From assembly GCA_021030905.1 (NCBI GenBank), contig JAGFMI010000002.1:1674001-1738000 (forward strand): a DNA stretch of 64,000 nt, given 5' to 3'. The DNA is from Pyrenula massariospora. Taxonomy: Eukaryota; Ascomycota; Eurotiomycetes; Pyrenulales; Pyrenulaceae. The position numbers were made by a program, and so were the translations under genes. Shown one piece after another: positions 30,201 through 39,674 of the stretch; the first letter of the stretch is position 1, and every line of letters begins with the position of its first letter. The notes under the pieces were generated by a model, which saw nothing but the letters and a program-made list of their open reading frames with translations, was not told where the DNA came from and did not search any database.

Positions 30201-32394
30201 CGACGCACTCGGGTCTGTGCTGCGAACACAATGCTTAAGGCATCCCCAACACTCCTATAATATCACCCAGCCTGCGGATTTCAACAAGATTCAGGACTGT
30301 GCATCGCTTTGTATGCAGAGAAGGGGTTGTGGTCACGTGTGTACCGAATTGTGCCACGCCGCTCCACATGACATATTACCATGTAAGGAAACTTGCCTCA
30401 GAAGGCGTCGGGGTTGCGAACATCATTGTATGAGACTCTGTAGCGAGCCATGTGGTACTTGTAGCGCTGTGGTGGGATCAAAAGAGCTCGATTGCGGGCA
30501 CATTGTAGACATTGTCTGCCCTGAAAATGTACAGCCTTGCAAGCAGATCATTGATGAGGTTGAAGCGTCTTGCGGACACAAGATCAAGATTCTGTGCCAT
30601 GAAACAAAAAATCTGCGAATTTGCCAGGAAGTCTGTGGGAAAAAGTTGCCTTGTGGTCATGATTGCTCAGGAGAGTGCGCCGAATGCCACTCGACAGACG
30701 TTTTGTCTCACCCACCTTGCTCAGCTCTTTGCGGCAAAAACCTCCAATGTGGCCATACCTGTGCAGCAGAGTGTCACCATGCGCAGACTGGTTGTCCACC
30801 ATGCCATCAACGCTGCCAAAACTCTTGTCCGCACGGCAGATGTAAGAATAGATGCAGCACGACCTGTGACCCGTGCGTGAAGCCACAGCGGCCGCCGTGT
30901 CAACACATTCCGCCCGTTAACACGTTGTGTTCCTTACCATCGCCGGCACCACCATGCAATCAACGATGCGATCAGACGCTAACATGTGGACACAAATGTG
31001 CAAGCCTTTGTGGAGAAATGTGTCTTAGTGCTGAAGATTGCCCGAGCTGTCGAGGACAGATCTCTCCATGGAAACCCATTATCAAATTGCAATGTGGTCA
31101 TGTCTTTCCGATTAAGACCCTCGACTCCCATCTGTTGCACAAAATTTATTCATTCTCTGCACCGGAACAAATTTCTGGCGTTAAGGAGCGACCAGAGCTG
31201 ACCGATACTTCATGCCCAAGATGTAAGAGCATGGTAACAAGAATGTCACCCCGCTACGCAATAGTTGACCAGCTGCTGCATGCTGCAGATAATGTCGACC
31301 GATTGATTGGCAAGGTTGGACGGAAGATGGCAAAATATGGGCTCAGGCTCCATCGTCTTGAGCAAGATCTGAGGGCAAACTTCAAAATCTTTACTGACAC
31401 AATCCGGCCGAACCCACTGGCTGCCCCGCAAAATGCTTCTCTTATCCAAGAACGTGGTAGACAAATTGTTGAGCTTCAGAAAGACATCGCGAGAGGTAAA
31501 GAAATGGTGGTGACCCCTTTCGAAGAGAGCATGGCAAAGCTGCACGATCCATTCCACGAGTTTGTGGGCGACTTCATCTTCACCTTCACCATCCGTTTCG
31601 ACCTGCTCACATGTCGAGCCAAATCAGCCTGGGCAACGGACAGCCTGCGCATGGCCCGCTTCCTCGCCCAATGCCGCGACCCTTCCCTCGAGCTCCCCCG
31701 AGCAGCCGAGGTCCTCCGCCAACACGCCATCAGCGCCTGCAAAGAGAGCCGCGAACTCTGCGCCAAAGGCATCCAACGAGCAACCGCCCTCAACGCGCCC
31801 TGCCTCGAGCTCGAATTCCACCTCCAACTCATCCTCCTCGACTACCTCGACGCCCGCTGCATCGACGCCATGTTCCACCACCAGCCTCGCCCACCACCAC
31901 CCACCGAACCCGTCGAAACCAACAACCACCACGTCAAGCGCGCCCGGGCCCTCATCAAGTCCTACCCCACCACGGCCGGCCGCTTCGCCGACGTCCTGAC
32001 CGAGTTCCTCCGCTTCCTCAAGGAACCGCGGATGGGCATCTTCGACCCGCCAACCCTCTACACCCTGCAGTCCCGCGGCAGCGAGATCAAGTGGGGCAAG
32101 CACGTGCTTGGGAGTTTGACGAAGTGCGCGCATGGGCATCCGTTTTCGGCGGAGACGTTTGGGGCGGCGGGGTGTCCGGAGTGCGGGCCGCGGGTGGTGA
32201 GTGATGAGGAGGCGTACTGGGAGAGTGAACGGAGGTTTAGGGTTGTGGGGTCTTGGGCGGAGTGGGGGAGGGGGGATGGGGGAAAGGGACGGGGAAGGGG
32301 GGTGGTGGAGGGGAAGGAGGGGAAGGAGAGGAAGGGGTTCGATCCGATGAGGTATGGGTTGGGGAGGAGGATGGGGGTTGAGGGGGGGAAGTGA
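27232..32394 (+). CDS. NFX1-type zinc-finger SF1 RNA helicase (ZNFX1-like), 1720 aa
   Basis: An SF1 helicase of the NFX1 zinc-finger class. Relatives (animal ZNFX1, fission-yeast Hrr1) act in small-RNA and heterochromatin pathways; a similar role here is inference. The ATG at 27232 follows a GTG-started extension. Walker A is GPPGTGKT at about residue 406. Walker B is VVMCEEAAEVMEPH at about 697, followed by FIGDPLQLRPQ, RRMHPSV and the motif VI stretch NRVNVMCSRARNGLY. NFX1-type Cys-rich fingers occupy about 1020-1270, with repeated CGH-x-C modules. A C-terminal RZ-like finger (CAHGHPF ... GCPECG) lies near 1630. One cysteine typical of RZ fingers is replaced by TFGAA. The final 60 residues are Gly/Lys/Arg-rich. 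The sense strand is C-rich at 31640-32060 and G-rich after 32100. No intron is needed. Confidence 0.88.
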   Translation: MTTFIRAAPALLHQSSKDRPDKSRPVISTKIANCLSLNARSAHNGFDDDGPGNLSTMGARHDNDHVHVKNIRILPTVDECLSVCRPPYVPKKSLCERHHLEAGPSRLLDTLFRQLRYESTESLRDICYTAAQELYLDMSPEYTPNYLHRKETRAERRYFAYRNARIEDMFADEQQGLLVQISYDCPQSMKENKMRDSGRLEEGMLCALIGIDEHKAELSITFFEINLRQSTFAMDPKGGGNGLRAAIHVSFAEKDNTDDLLRMVRHVQGIDASRFVLVEFPGALYAGFYWHLKKLQELQTTDIAFSTTVAPRRNAQPVPVVSITEPSLQYENSVPLVLAPAYTCHPKFEVDLKPVTSIEQKLPITAFEAGSREATIDFLTDHSSLDEAQAVAFCETMTREIAFTQGPPGTGKTFLGIALARTILASRVPPHLKPILVTCLTNHALDSFLKGLVDAGVNKIARIGSGSREEWTKGHLLKAISRKTKLKDTEFHDKRDAELKRRDAFNEMRGLSEALIAERKTGMISWFAVRNYLKASQPRIYEQLVTDIDSPHAQSFAFRYWAGGGDLRHLRQLEVELKTVIDQDARREVDLEDVQTALNKISLHAETTSADAEFNVWRHGLEQRRTLIRDWGKQVDPDVLSHELVDLQLDHFDADQALLNARHSIDARCLSDQNVIGMTTTACARNYALLKKLDLQVVMCEEAAEVMEPHTICSLLQSVEHAIFIGDPLQLRPQVEEKLLKTELDMGPDYRLDESLFEKFMRPRDPDIMPMPVSQLAIQRRMHPSVAEITRLTYPYLIDHSLTASHPPTEGMAHRMFWFHHTATETSPLNSVTKSYSNDFEAAMIFGLVKYLLRGGAYALGEIAVITAYKGQLALLKKMFKGTCPVWLHPKDREALIEDGSLEETSNEVRQEVAMSEMLRIATVDNFQGEEAKIIIISLVRSLKPGFLATENRVNVMCSRARNGLYIFGNTELFQRVPMWRKIARVFQNHDALGSVLRTQCLRHPQHSYNITQPADFNKIQDCASLCMQRRGCGHVCTELCHAAPHDILPCKETCLRRRRGCEHHCMRLCSEPCGTCSAVVGSKELDCGHIVDIVCPENVQPCKQIIDEVEASCGHKIKILCHETKNLRICQEVCGKKLPCGHDCSGECAECHSTDVLSHPPCSALCGKNLQCGHTCAAECHHAQTGCPPCHQRCQNSCPHGRCKNRCSTTCDPCVKPQRPPCQHIPPVNTLCSLPSPAPPCNQRCDQTLTCGHKCASLCGEMCLSAEDCPSCRGQISPWKPIIKLQCGHVFPIKTLDSHLLHKIYSFSAPEQISGVKERPELTDTSCPRCKSMVTRMSPRYAIVDQLLHAADNVDRLIGKVGRKMAKYGLRLHRLEQDLRANFKIFTDTIRPNPLAAPQNASLIQERGRQIVELQKDIARGKEMVVTPFEESMAKLHDPFHEFVGDFIFTFTIRFDLLTCRAKSAWATDSLRMARFLAQCRDPSLELPRAAEVLRQHAISACKESRELCAKGIQRATALNAPCLELEFHLQLILLDYLDARCIDAMFHHQPRPPPPTEPVETNNHHVKRARALIKSYPTTAGRFADVLTEFLRFLKEPRMGIFDPPTLYTLQSRGSEIKWGKHVLGSLTKCAHGHPFSAETFGAAGCPECGPRVVSDEEAYWESERRFRVVGSWAEWGRGDGGKGRGRGVVEGKEGKERKGFDPMRYGLGRRMGVEGGK

Positions 32395-33235
32395 GAGGAG
32401 CATGTTAGGGGGATGAAAGCAGGTGATGAGGTGGTGAGGGCGGTGGGGGTAAAAGTTCTTTGTGTCATGCCTGGGATGGAGGCGTTTGGGTGAATATGGT
32501 CTTAAAGAAAACATGTTTTAGCCTTTTTGCCTTTGAGTGTCTGTGACAAGGGCATGTAGGGTGCCTGCATCTTTTAGAGTGCAGATGGTAATACGAGTAG
32601 AGATTGAAAGCACGGCAATGGTCTGTAAAAGACGGTGCAGAAGCGAAGATGGTTTGACTCTGCGAGTGTGTGGTTGTGTGGTTTGCTCCTATGACTGGCT
32701 AGAGGGGATGTGATGATGGCCGAGGTTTAAGTGACTAACCAATAGGATCGAAAGAGTATTCTTATTGGTGGTATTGGCGAGGAAGACTTGTTTTTACTGT
32801 TATTATGCCTAGATAAGGAGGGGGTTTAAGAGGTGGGAATTGACGGAGTTTGCGACGCGAGGAAAATGGGTAGGGCTGGCTTTGGCTTTCCGTAGAGTAG
32901 GAGTTCGAAAGTGTGAGATTAGGATGGGATAATTTAGTGTAGTTCATGTGCACGACGTGGAGAACCTTCCTGTGGATAGGAGTAGACAAGCGCGCGAATT
33001 CGTGTGTTGTGGAAAGGAGCGGAGCAGACAAGGGATTTTAAAAGAAGTGGAAAGAAGAAAAAGGCAAAAAGATTCAAAGCACATTAAGGAGGGAGATCTA
33101 TTCTTTGCTCAATCGATCCAGATCGTGCTATTTACTCTTCCGAATAATTTCCCCATCTTGGCAAATGACCGCACCTGTAAACTTTTTAAGCCCCCCTTTA
33201 TATCCTGTCCCAAGCCCGTACAACCCGGCCAAGGT
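32395..33235. other. Convergent intergenic region, helicase to acidic protein
   Basis: 3' flanks of two converging genes. No coding frame with protein character is seen. Confidence 0.5.
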
Positions 33236-34042
33236 CTAGTCTTCGGCTTCGACCTCATCCAGTTCCTTCTCCTTAGTTACGACGCCGTCCTTGGCAGCCT
33301 TGGCAGATGCAACAGGTCCGCCTTTGGCAGTCTCTTCCTCGCCGTCCTCTTCGTCCTCGGGCTCTTCTTCCTCTTCCTCATCGCCCGCGGCGTCTTCCTC
33401 ACCGTCTTCGTCTTCAACGACCGGGACGGCCTCGCCTTTCGTGGCGGGGTTGACTTTGGAAGAGGTTGTTGCCGAGGTCTTTATTTTTTTGGCGGGTGGA
33501 GCTATATGAGTAGATGGTTAGCTTGCTGGGTACAAGGGGGTGATTTATTGGAAGGAGGGATTGCTATGCGCAAACCACGGAGCTAAGTCGTCGTTTGCGA
33601 CGTCGACTACGGGCAGTAGAGGGGCATACCTGATTCATCCTCAGGCTCGTCCTCTACGTCTTCCTCGTCCTCGTCCTCTTCAGCGTCTTCGTCTTCATCT
33701 GGTTCAGAGCTTTCATATCTGTGAACGAGAACGTCAGCGATCATCTACGCATGCCAATTGAACGATTGTGAAGACAGCTACGGCTCAACGAGCTTGATGC
33801 CAGCTCGTCAAGAGTACAGAGACATCTACAAGAGTAGCGCAAGGCCATTGGATGACGTCAATTGTCTCAGCGGTCAATTGACGCCTTAGGAAGCTCTCGT
33901 AGAGCTCTAGTAGACATGGAGACCGAATGCGACGAGGGGCAGACGCTTACTCTTCTTCCTCTTCAGAGTCGTCGCTAGGCAGCGCCTGCAGTTCTTCTTC
34001 CTCCTCGTCAGAGTCTTGCTTTCTTTTACGTGGTGCGACCAT
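33236..34042 (-). CDS. Small, highly acidic protein, probably nuclear (3 exons, 148 aa)
   Basis: Exons are 34042-33951, 33718-33630 and 33501-33236, with introns of 232 and 128 bp that carry clean GTAAGC/CACAG and GTATGC/ATAG borders. The protein starts MVAPRKRKQDSDEEEEE, a basic cluster followed by an acidic run. Glu and Asp make up a large share of residues 10-60 and 90-120. A KKIKTSATTSSK patch in the middle may be a nuclear localisation signal. It resembles acidic histone-chaperone-type proteins in composition only; I see no CHZ motif or other named domain. The gene is divergent from the Cys/His array. Confidence 0.75.
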
Positions 34043-35045
34043 GTTGGCAGGTGTGCGAAAGAGATAAAGGGGAGGTTGAGCGACGTCGCAAAATGGGAAG
34101 GTGGTGTTGGCGGTGGGCTACGCGACAGAGGGGATGAAGAAGGGGAAAGGCGAGAGTGCGAGAAGGAAAGAGTGAGGCGGGCGAGCGAGAGAGAGCTCCA
34201 GCAAAAATAGAAACGGAAGACGGAGCTGGGCGTTCAGTCAGATTTTGGGGGGCTGGAAGGGGGAGGGGATGGAGGAGGTGTGGTTGAAGGCAGAGACAGA
34301 GTGGGTTGGACGGGAAAAACTGGGGGAGCGAGGGAGCTTTGGAAGGTGCGGTCGGGGGGTTTTGCTTCTGCCGCCGCGCGCGACGGATGACGGAGATGGC
34401 CCGTGCCTGATCGCGCTAGGCCCGATCGGTGACATGACGTCTGATTGGTGGGTGAGGGGGATTTCGCCGAAGATATCGCGGACATGTGGATATTATGAAC
34501 ATCACGTGAGCTTCTAACTTTCATCTCTAGAAGGAGCCAATATCTTATGCAAAGCCAACATCAATCCCAGTGTCAGTCCAGGGGGTGGAGATCATGGCCC
34601 GGAGCCGACTGCGAGGACTATTTCACCAGCATCGATGAGGTCGACGTCCAAAACACCATGGTCTCCTTCTCTGCGCTCGAAGCGCTCAAAGTATGTATTC
34701 AGTGCGGAAGCTACTGCCAAAGCCGGAGTCTAAGGAACCTTCATGGATGTTTCCCAAATTTCGGCCCTTTGAGCAAACCCAAGAAAAGAGGGGAGCTCAT
34801 TCCGCAACTGCGACTCTACCAGTTACCTACCGACACTGCCGTTTGGCTGCAGACAAGCGCGATTAGCCCTCGATACAGAGCTTGCCAACATCATGTCTAG
34901 ATCCCACGTCAGTACAACAATTCATACACCACATCGAATATCATCTACATATCATCCATAGCGTCCTCACATATAAAAGCTATCTTGCGTCTACCACACG
35001 ATCACCCGCCAAAAGTTCAGACCACACGTTGAAACTCTGTATAGC
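34043..35045. other. Intergenic, acidic-protein gene to first array gene
   Basis: A purine-rich G/A tract (34080-34360) is probably the acidic gene's leader and promoter. A CACGTG palindrome sits near 34503. A 117-codon ATG frame (34547-34900) contains CIQCGSYCQSRSL but lacks the family pattern, and I do not call it. Confidence 0.45.
34972..34978 (+). promoter_or_regulatory. TATA box of array member 1
   Basis: TATAAAA lies 74 bp upstream of the ATG of the first array gene. Confidence 0.5.
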
Positions 35046-35528
35046 ATGATCCCAAGCAACTTCTTCTGGGTACCTAGGGACAACCCAAAACCAATACCGT
35101 ACGATCCCGGCCGCCCCTATCGATTGCAAGAATGCATTAAGCGGGATGGTCATTGCTTTATTGCCCATACATACAGCAACGCATTCATATATGGAGCACG
35201 TAAGTCTTTCTGCACTTGCTCGTGGATGCAAGCCTGGGCTGACACGTCCCTCCTTTTAGCACGCGCCGAGTGTATCTCATGTCACGAGCCTTACAAGGGT
35301 TCTCAATTCTCGTGCAAATGGCCTAATTGTTGGGTCAAACATCTTTGTGTGAACTGTCGGCTTTGTTCCGGGTGGCACCAGTATTACGACATTTGCCCAG
35401 TGAGTGAGCGGCCAGTAAATACGGAACACCACGGTATGAGAGCAGACTGTCAAGATCAGATCTTTTACTTGCCCCCAATCCGAAAGGGATGGCAATTTTA
35501 TTGGTCTAGGGGAGAATTGGGGCGTTAG
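35046..35528 (+). CDS. Array member 1: single Cys/His-module protein (2 exons, 140 aa)
   Basis: The first gene of the Cys/His array; function unknown. Exons are 35046-35199 and 35260-35528. The 60-bp intron has a perfect GTAAGT donor and a TCCTTTTAG acceptor. Its length is a multiple of three and it lacks an in-frame stop, so retention would give a 160-aa variant. The module reads GHCF, then AECISC, then FSCKWPNCWVKHLCVNC. This is the pattern H-x-F, CxxC, FxC-x4-C-x5-C-x2-C. There is no signal peptide. The N-terminal 30 residues are Pro-rich and the C-terminus is not recognisable. A decayed copy near 56.1-56.4 kb shares GHEF and AHLCVRC with it. Confidence 0.7.
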   Translation: MIPSNFFWVPRDNPKPIPYDPGRPYRLQECIKRDGHCFIAHTYSNAFIYGARKSFCTCSWMQAWADTSLLLARAECISCHEPYKGSQFSCKWPNCWVKHLCVNCRLCSGWHQYYDICPVSERPVNTEHHGMRADCQDQIFYLPPIRKGWQFYWSRGELGR

Positions 35529-36348
35529 TTGCGTTCTATTTAATTTCGCCGTGCTGAGCTTTGGGGAACTTCGCTTTTAATGTTGGGAGGCGTGAACCTG
35601 AGACGTATTGGCCTTCGAAAATTGTTTGATTCGGTTCGTTTGGTTTATGGATGAATAAAGATTTACAGCCTTTTCTTTACCCTTACTGGAAACCAGTAGT
35701 CGCGTTGCCTGTGCTCTCCATCTACGCTAATGAAAGCTTCGTACGCTGTGCGTCGTCAACGCGAGTCTTGTGAATCTTCGAACTCTTTCATCTATCACAT
35801 CTTCGCTAATTTTCTCTACTGTGGAGCATTTATTCTGTCACTGTACGCCTTCGAGACACTGACTCATCTACTTCCCCGATGTCATTGAATTGTTGCTTCG
35901 CCCACTGGTGCTCGGGCCGTGCGTCGAAGATTCCATCTCGATTGTGTTCACAGTCCACCTTCCATACTGCGGAACTTGACACTACTCATTCACAACATCC
36001 TTCGTGGCAGACTTTGTGGGAAGCGCAATGATCGTTGCAAAGCACATTCACAACGGATGTTAGTCATCGTCTACGAGCAAAAATATCCTTGCTCCTCTCA
36101 GGCTACGACCTTCTTGACGTTCGTCTGATCCTACCACTCGAATTTCGGTTTCAGACCGACATAGCACCCCTTGATTCATACCGCTTTTAATTCTCGAATC
36201 TGTCCGTGCGGCAGAACGCTGGCTCAGCAGCCACGATACTACGGCGACTTGGTTCACTTACAATGGCATCACCTCTTGGCTTCATCTGCACTCGTTGCCT
36301 CCCTTCCAGCAATACAACCTCCCCATTTACAACCCCAGATTTTCTAAA
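35529..36348. other. Array spacer 1-2
   Basis: Non-coding by eye. Small frames (such as 35919-36128) have no module pattern. The 200 bases before the next ATG contain no clear TATA box. Confidence 0.45.
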
Positions 36349-36780
36349 ATGCCAGCGCATTTCCGACCAGATATTACGCCTCCAGCACAAAGACCTATCC
36401 TCCCTCCCGGCGACATTCTGCAACATTGGCGAGTGCTATTACGCGAGGGAAGGTGCAAGGGAGAATGCGCCCGCAAAGAGGGCCACGAGTGGTTCACGCA
36501 CGAGTACACCAAGGCGTCGGGCAATTCTCCCGCTGTTTACTGCCGGTTCTGTATTGCTCATATCAATGTGACTGGGGCAGCGAAAGTCTACTACTGCCGG
36601 GGTTTGCCGTGTCGGAAATACCAGCTCTGTGAAGTGTGTAAGGAGTATATTGAGAAGTCTTGTGGGGATGGCAGGCGAGGGGAAGCAGAAGCAGAGCAAG
36701 ACCGTGACTTTAGTGATGATAAAGTGCCTGAGGTGGATGCAAATGGGGAGATTGTTGGGGGGAGCGAAAAGCTAGAGTGA
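36349..36780 (+). CDS. Array member 2: single Cys/His-module protein, 143 aa
   Basis: The ATG at 36349 is used; the frame opens 18 codons earlier only from a TTG. The module is complete: RCKGEC, GHEW, VYCRFC, YYCRGLPCRKYQLCEVC, matching C-x3-C, H-x-W, CxxC, YxC-x4-C-x5-C-x2-C. A GDG turn follows (SCGDGRRG), as in members 3 and 4. The N-terminus is Pro-rich and the C-terminus acidic. No signal peptide or membrane segment is seen. The function is unknown; zinc binding is inferred from the ligand pattern. Confidence 0.72.
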   Translation: MPAHFRPDITPPAQRPILPPGDILQHWRVLLREGRCKGECARKEGHEWFTHEYTKASGNSPAVYCRFCIAHINVTGAAKVYYCRGLPCRKYQLCEVCKEYIEKSCGDGRRGEAEAEQDRDFSDDKVPEVDANGEIVGGSEKLE

Positions 36781-38515
36781 TCTGGATCAGAGTGATCGTG
36801 AATGATCAGACACGTGGATGCTGTCATATCTTTGAGATCATTCGGTGTCGGGGCGGAAATTGTGGTCGGGAGGGGATTGGAAGTCGGACACTCGCTTGAG
36901 AAATGGGATCCAGTGAGACATTTTATTGTTGCGGTGACCTAGAACTGATTTCAGTCCATCCATAAGCTATTCACTGATACCTATGCCTGATTCCAGCCGA
37001 TGATGTTTCTTCCACTACCACCCTCTCCGATTGTGCTACCAGCCCGTCATTCACAACACCTGGGAATACAAAGTAGCCTTGACCCGACTTCCTGCTCGCC
37101 GTTGATTCCTTCACTTGCCCTCTTCCCTAGCCCCGTCATGCAACAAAGGGCTCATGACACAATACACCATGTCGACCAGCGCGTGAGTCGCCGCGCTCTT
37201 GACTAGCCGGAGCGGTGTAGAGTCGCTTGCTGCGCTGCTCTCATTTTGAGGCTCTCATCCTCTACCTTAGCCCTTTAAGAAACTCTAGTCGTCCTTTCTA
37301 CAATCAGAGCTCCTCTTCTCAAGCAATACATCTTGGTACGCTGTTGCTCTCACCTCCATTACCGATCCGGGTTGAAGCTTGCTGCATCATCCTTAGAGTT
37401 TTAGCCCTCAGGGCAGAAGCCAACACCCGCAGTCCTCGTGCCGAAGAAGATGCCGACACAAAAACCACAGACAGCGGTGAAAACGAGCCACATAGTAAGA
37501 TTCAGCCCAATACCAAACCGACGACTTATGTCTGACTAGTGTTCTAGAGCGCAACAAACAAGGAACTGATCTGCTCTTGAAAGAATATTGCAAAACCTTG
37601 CGGCCACAGTCGGGAAAAACATGACTGGGATGGCCAACTTCTTGACACCAATTCGATGGAAAAACCTCTTTCTGATATGCTGTACATATCTCTTCGCTCT
37701 GGCGGCCTACAGTACTACAGGTGTCGCTAAAGCTGGTACACAGTGCAATTTCTGTGCACAAAACATGCGCAAATCATGAGTATTGTGCTTGATCATGATG
37801 ATGAGAACGAGGAGGTGGAGAAGTACACGAAAGAAGGCTGGATAATTCGTGGATTGCTCTTGGGAGAGCTGACCCGTGAAGAATTGGGGAGGCGGGGTCA
37901 TTCTGAGGAGTTAATAAGTGTACTTGGGTTCTGGAGATGAAGGAGCAGATGGAGGACAAGCAGTAGTGCTGTTGGAGAGCAGGCTATTTGGACGAGGGAT
38001 GAGGTCTAGGGTTGATGTATGGTGATGGAACGGGTCGTGTAGATCTACGTCCAGTCGTTAGCGGCGTAGATCTGATTGATGAAGCACACCCTCAAATTTT
38101 ACCCCTTGAAATGATTATCTTAGCCTTTACCCTGATTTGATCCAACCTTCTCGTAAACCTTTGGGAATTCTCACTAATTTTTGTAGTGCTCAATGTTCAC
38201 ATGTTATTTTGTTTAATTTAATGTGAAAACAAGTCTGAACTTTGAAGATCTTCATGACGGCGAGACAGGATTCACTGGGATTGTGGGAAGATTTTCGAGG
38301 ATAACTTGCCTATCTACACTTGCTAGAATTGGTTGATATGAGTCAGGCATCGTGAAGTTTTAGGTTCCAGTCCATTCTGTGACAATCTCGAGGCTGATAA
38401 CTCTACAATCTTATGAGTGCACGAAGATATCAGTCATTAGCAGACAAGCATTGATATAAGAATCTGAGCCCCTCCATATCCACATTTTTTCTTTCAATAT
38501 TTTCCACCTTCTCAG
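36781..38515. other. Array spacer 2-3 with a decayed copy
   Basis: Mostly non-coding and AT-rich. It holds a decayed array copy at 37588-37940 (listed). A TATAAG element near 38455 precedes the reading frame of member 3. Confidence 0.45.
37588..37940 (+). pseudogene. Decayed array copy
   Basis: In one + frame the sequence reads PCGHSREKHDWDG and later LQYYRCR, a stop, SWYTVQFLCTKH. This lines up with the C, H-x-W, YYxC and LCxxC parts of member 2. The CxxC pair is lost, one later Cys has become Trp, the last Cys has become His, and there is an in-frame stop. No ATG or intact start remains. A charged tail (EEVEKYTKEGW) follows to the stop at 37938-37940. Confidence 0.5.
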
Positions 38516-39674
38516 GTTTGACATCACGGGTAGAACGTATAAAATTTGTCCTGATTCATATGATAAGTTTGCGGATGCTGACACTCCGTGCACTGGCTCT
38601 CAAACCAGTATTTTCGAAGCCTGTTTTGACGACGATACCGCTACGAGTGTTCCTGGAAATCTTGATCACCAGGAGCTGGAAAGAATTTACCAAAGATCGA
38701 CCCGGGGTCGGTTCAAATTCGAACGTCAAGATTTTAAAAACATAGAATGCCCTCGATCTTGCCGAAACACGGAATTTGGGCATTTTTGGGGGTTTGTGAT
38801 CGTCCAAGGTGGTCGTCTTGAAGAAGACGCTACGTGCGACTTCTGCGATGAGGATGTCGTGAAGGGATTTTACTGCTGTATGGACGTGAAGTGCAGCAAA
38901 TTTGGAACGATCTGTGGAAGATGCAAGAATAACATCGGTCGTTGGGGCGATGGACAACTCAATATGGGAACAGTTCACGAAATTTGTCAGGACAATTGCT
39001 CTGATTCCGTAGCAGGCCACGACTGGGAGGTTACGCCGGTCTCTGATCTTCCGAATAATATATCTCCGAGTTGCTTCTTACGCGGTTGTGATATTGCGCT
39101 TGCTTTCTTCTGCTGCCGCAGAAAGGACTGTGACAAGTACAAGATGATGCTTTGCAAGAGATGCGTAGAGAAGATAATCGAGAATGGAGATGGGGCATCT
39201 TGGATATGTAAGGGTTTGGGAAAATCACTGTCGAAAAGAGAGCGTGTGTTCAAGGAGTATGAGGAAACCCTCGCGAAAATACAAGAAATGAAAACCAAGG
39301 AACAAGCGGGTAACGCCAATAAGAACCAAAGTAATGAGTTTGATGCAATTGATGAATTCCACTCTTTTAGCAAGAACTCTCAGAATGCTACTGGATATGA
39401 AGTTAACGAGGAGTATAGCGGCTTTGACCGACACGACCTTGAGGCAGGTGATAATGAAAACAACGATACATCGACGCTCGGTGCCGGTCCCTGCCTGAGT
39501 GAAAATCAAATCGCATCTCCTAACCATATCATCGAGGCAATCGGAAATTGTCGTATAACTGAGCTTAGTGATGACGAGACCTCTTCAAGCGATGCCGACG
39601 TTAAAGATGTAGGAAAGACTCTTGCTCGAACAAAGTTGAACAATCAAGTTGTTACAGTTTATAGACACAACTGA
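38516..39674 (+). CDS. Array member 3: double Cys/His-module protein, 5' end unresolved
   Basis: An open frame runs from 38460 (after a TAA) to 39674, but its first in-frame ATG is at 38880, inside the first module. The upstream 120 codons are real: ELERIYQRSTRG and ECPRSC then GHFW match member 4 in order and spacing. Module 1 is ECPRSC, GHFW, CDFC, FYCCMDVKCSKFGTICGRC. Module 2 is ICQDNC, GHDW, CFLRGC, FFCCRRKDCDKYKMMLCKRC. Each ends with a GDG turn. The C-terminal 150 residues are acidic and Asn/Ser-rich. The start may lie in an upstream exon joined at the CTCAG acceptor (38511-38515). One in-phase candidate exon is 38338-38351 (ATG, donor GTGAAG). Otherwise the start codon has been lost. 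Confidence 0.6.

Noticed and set aside
31624-32514. 296-codon minus-strand open frame
   Set aside because: Antisense shadow of the helicase 3' end in its C-rich/G-rich part; low-complexity translation with no domain.
34234-34524. 96-codon minus-strand Pro/Ser-rich frame
   Set aside because: Translation of the purine-rich promoter tract of the acidic-protein gene; no motif and low complexity.
34547-34900. 117-codon ATG frame before array member 1
   Set aside because: CIQCGSYC looks tempting but the rest of the module order is missing and the sequence reads as spacer.
38360-38385. tRNA-like box B (GGTTCCAGTCC)
   Set aside because: No stem of five pairs around the loop and no matching box A or cloverleaf upstream.
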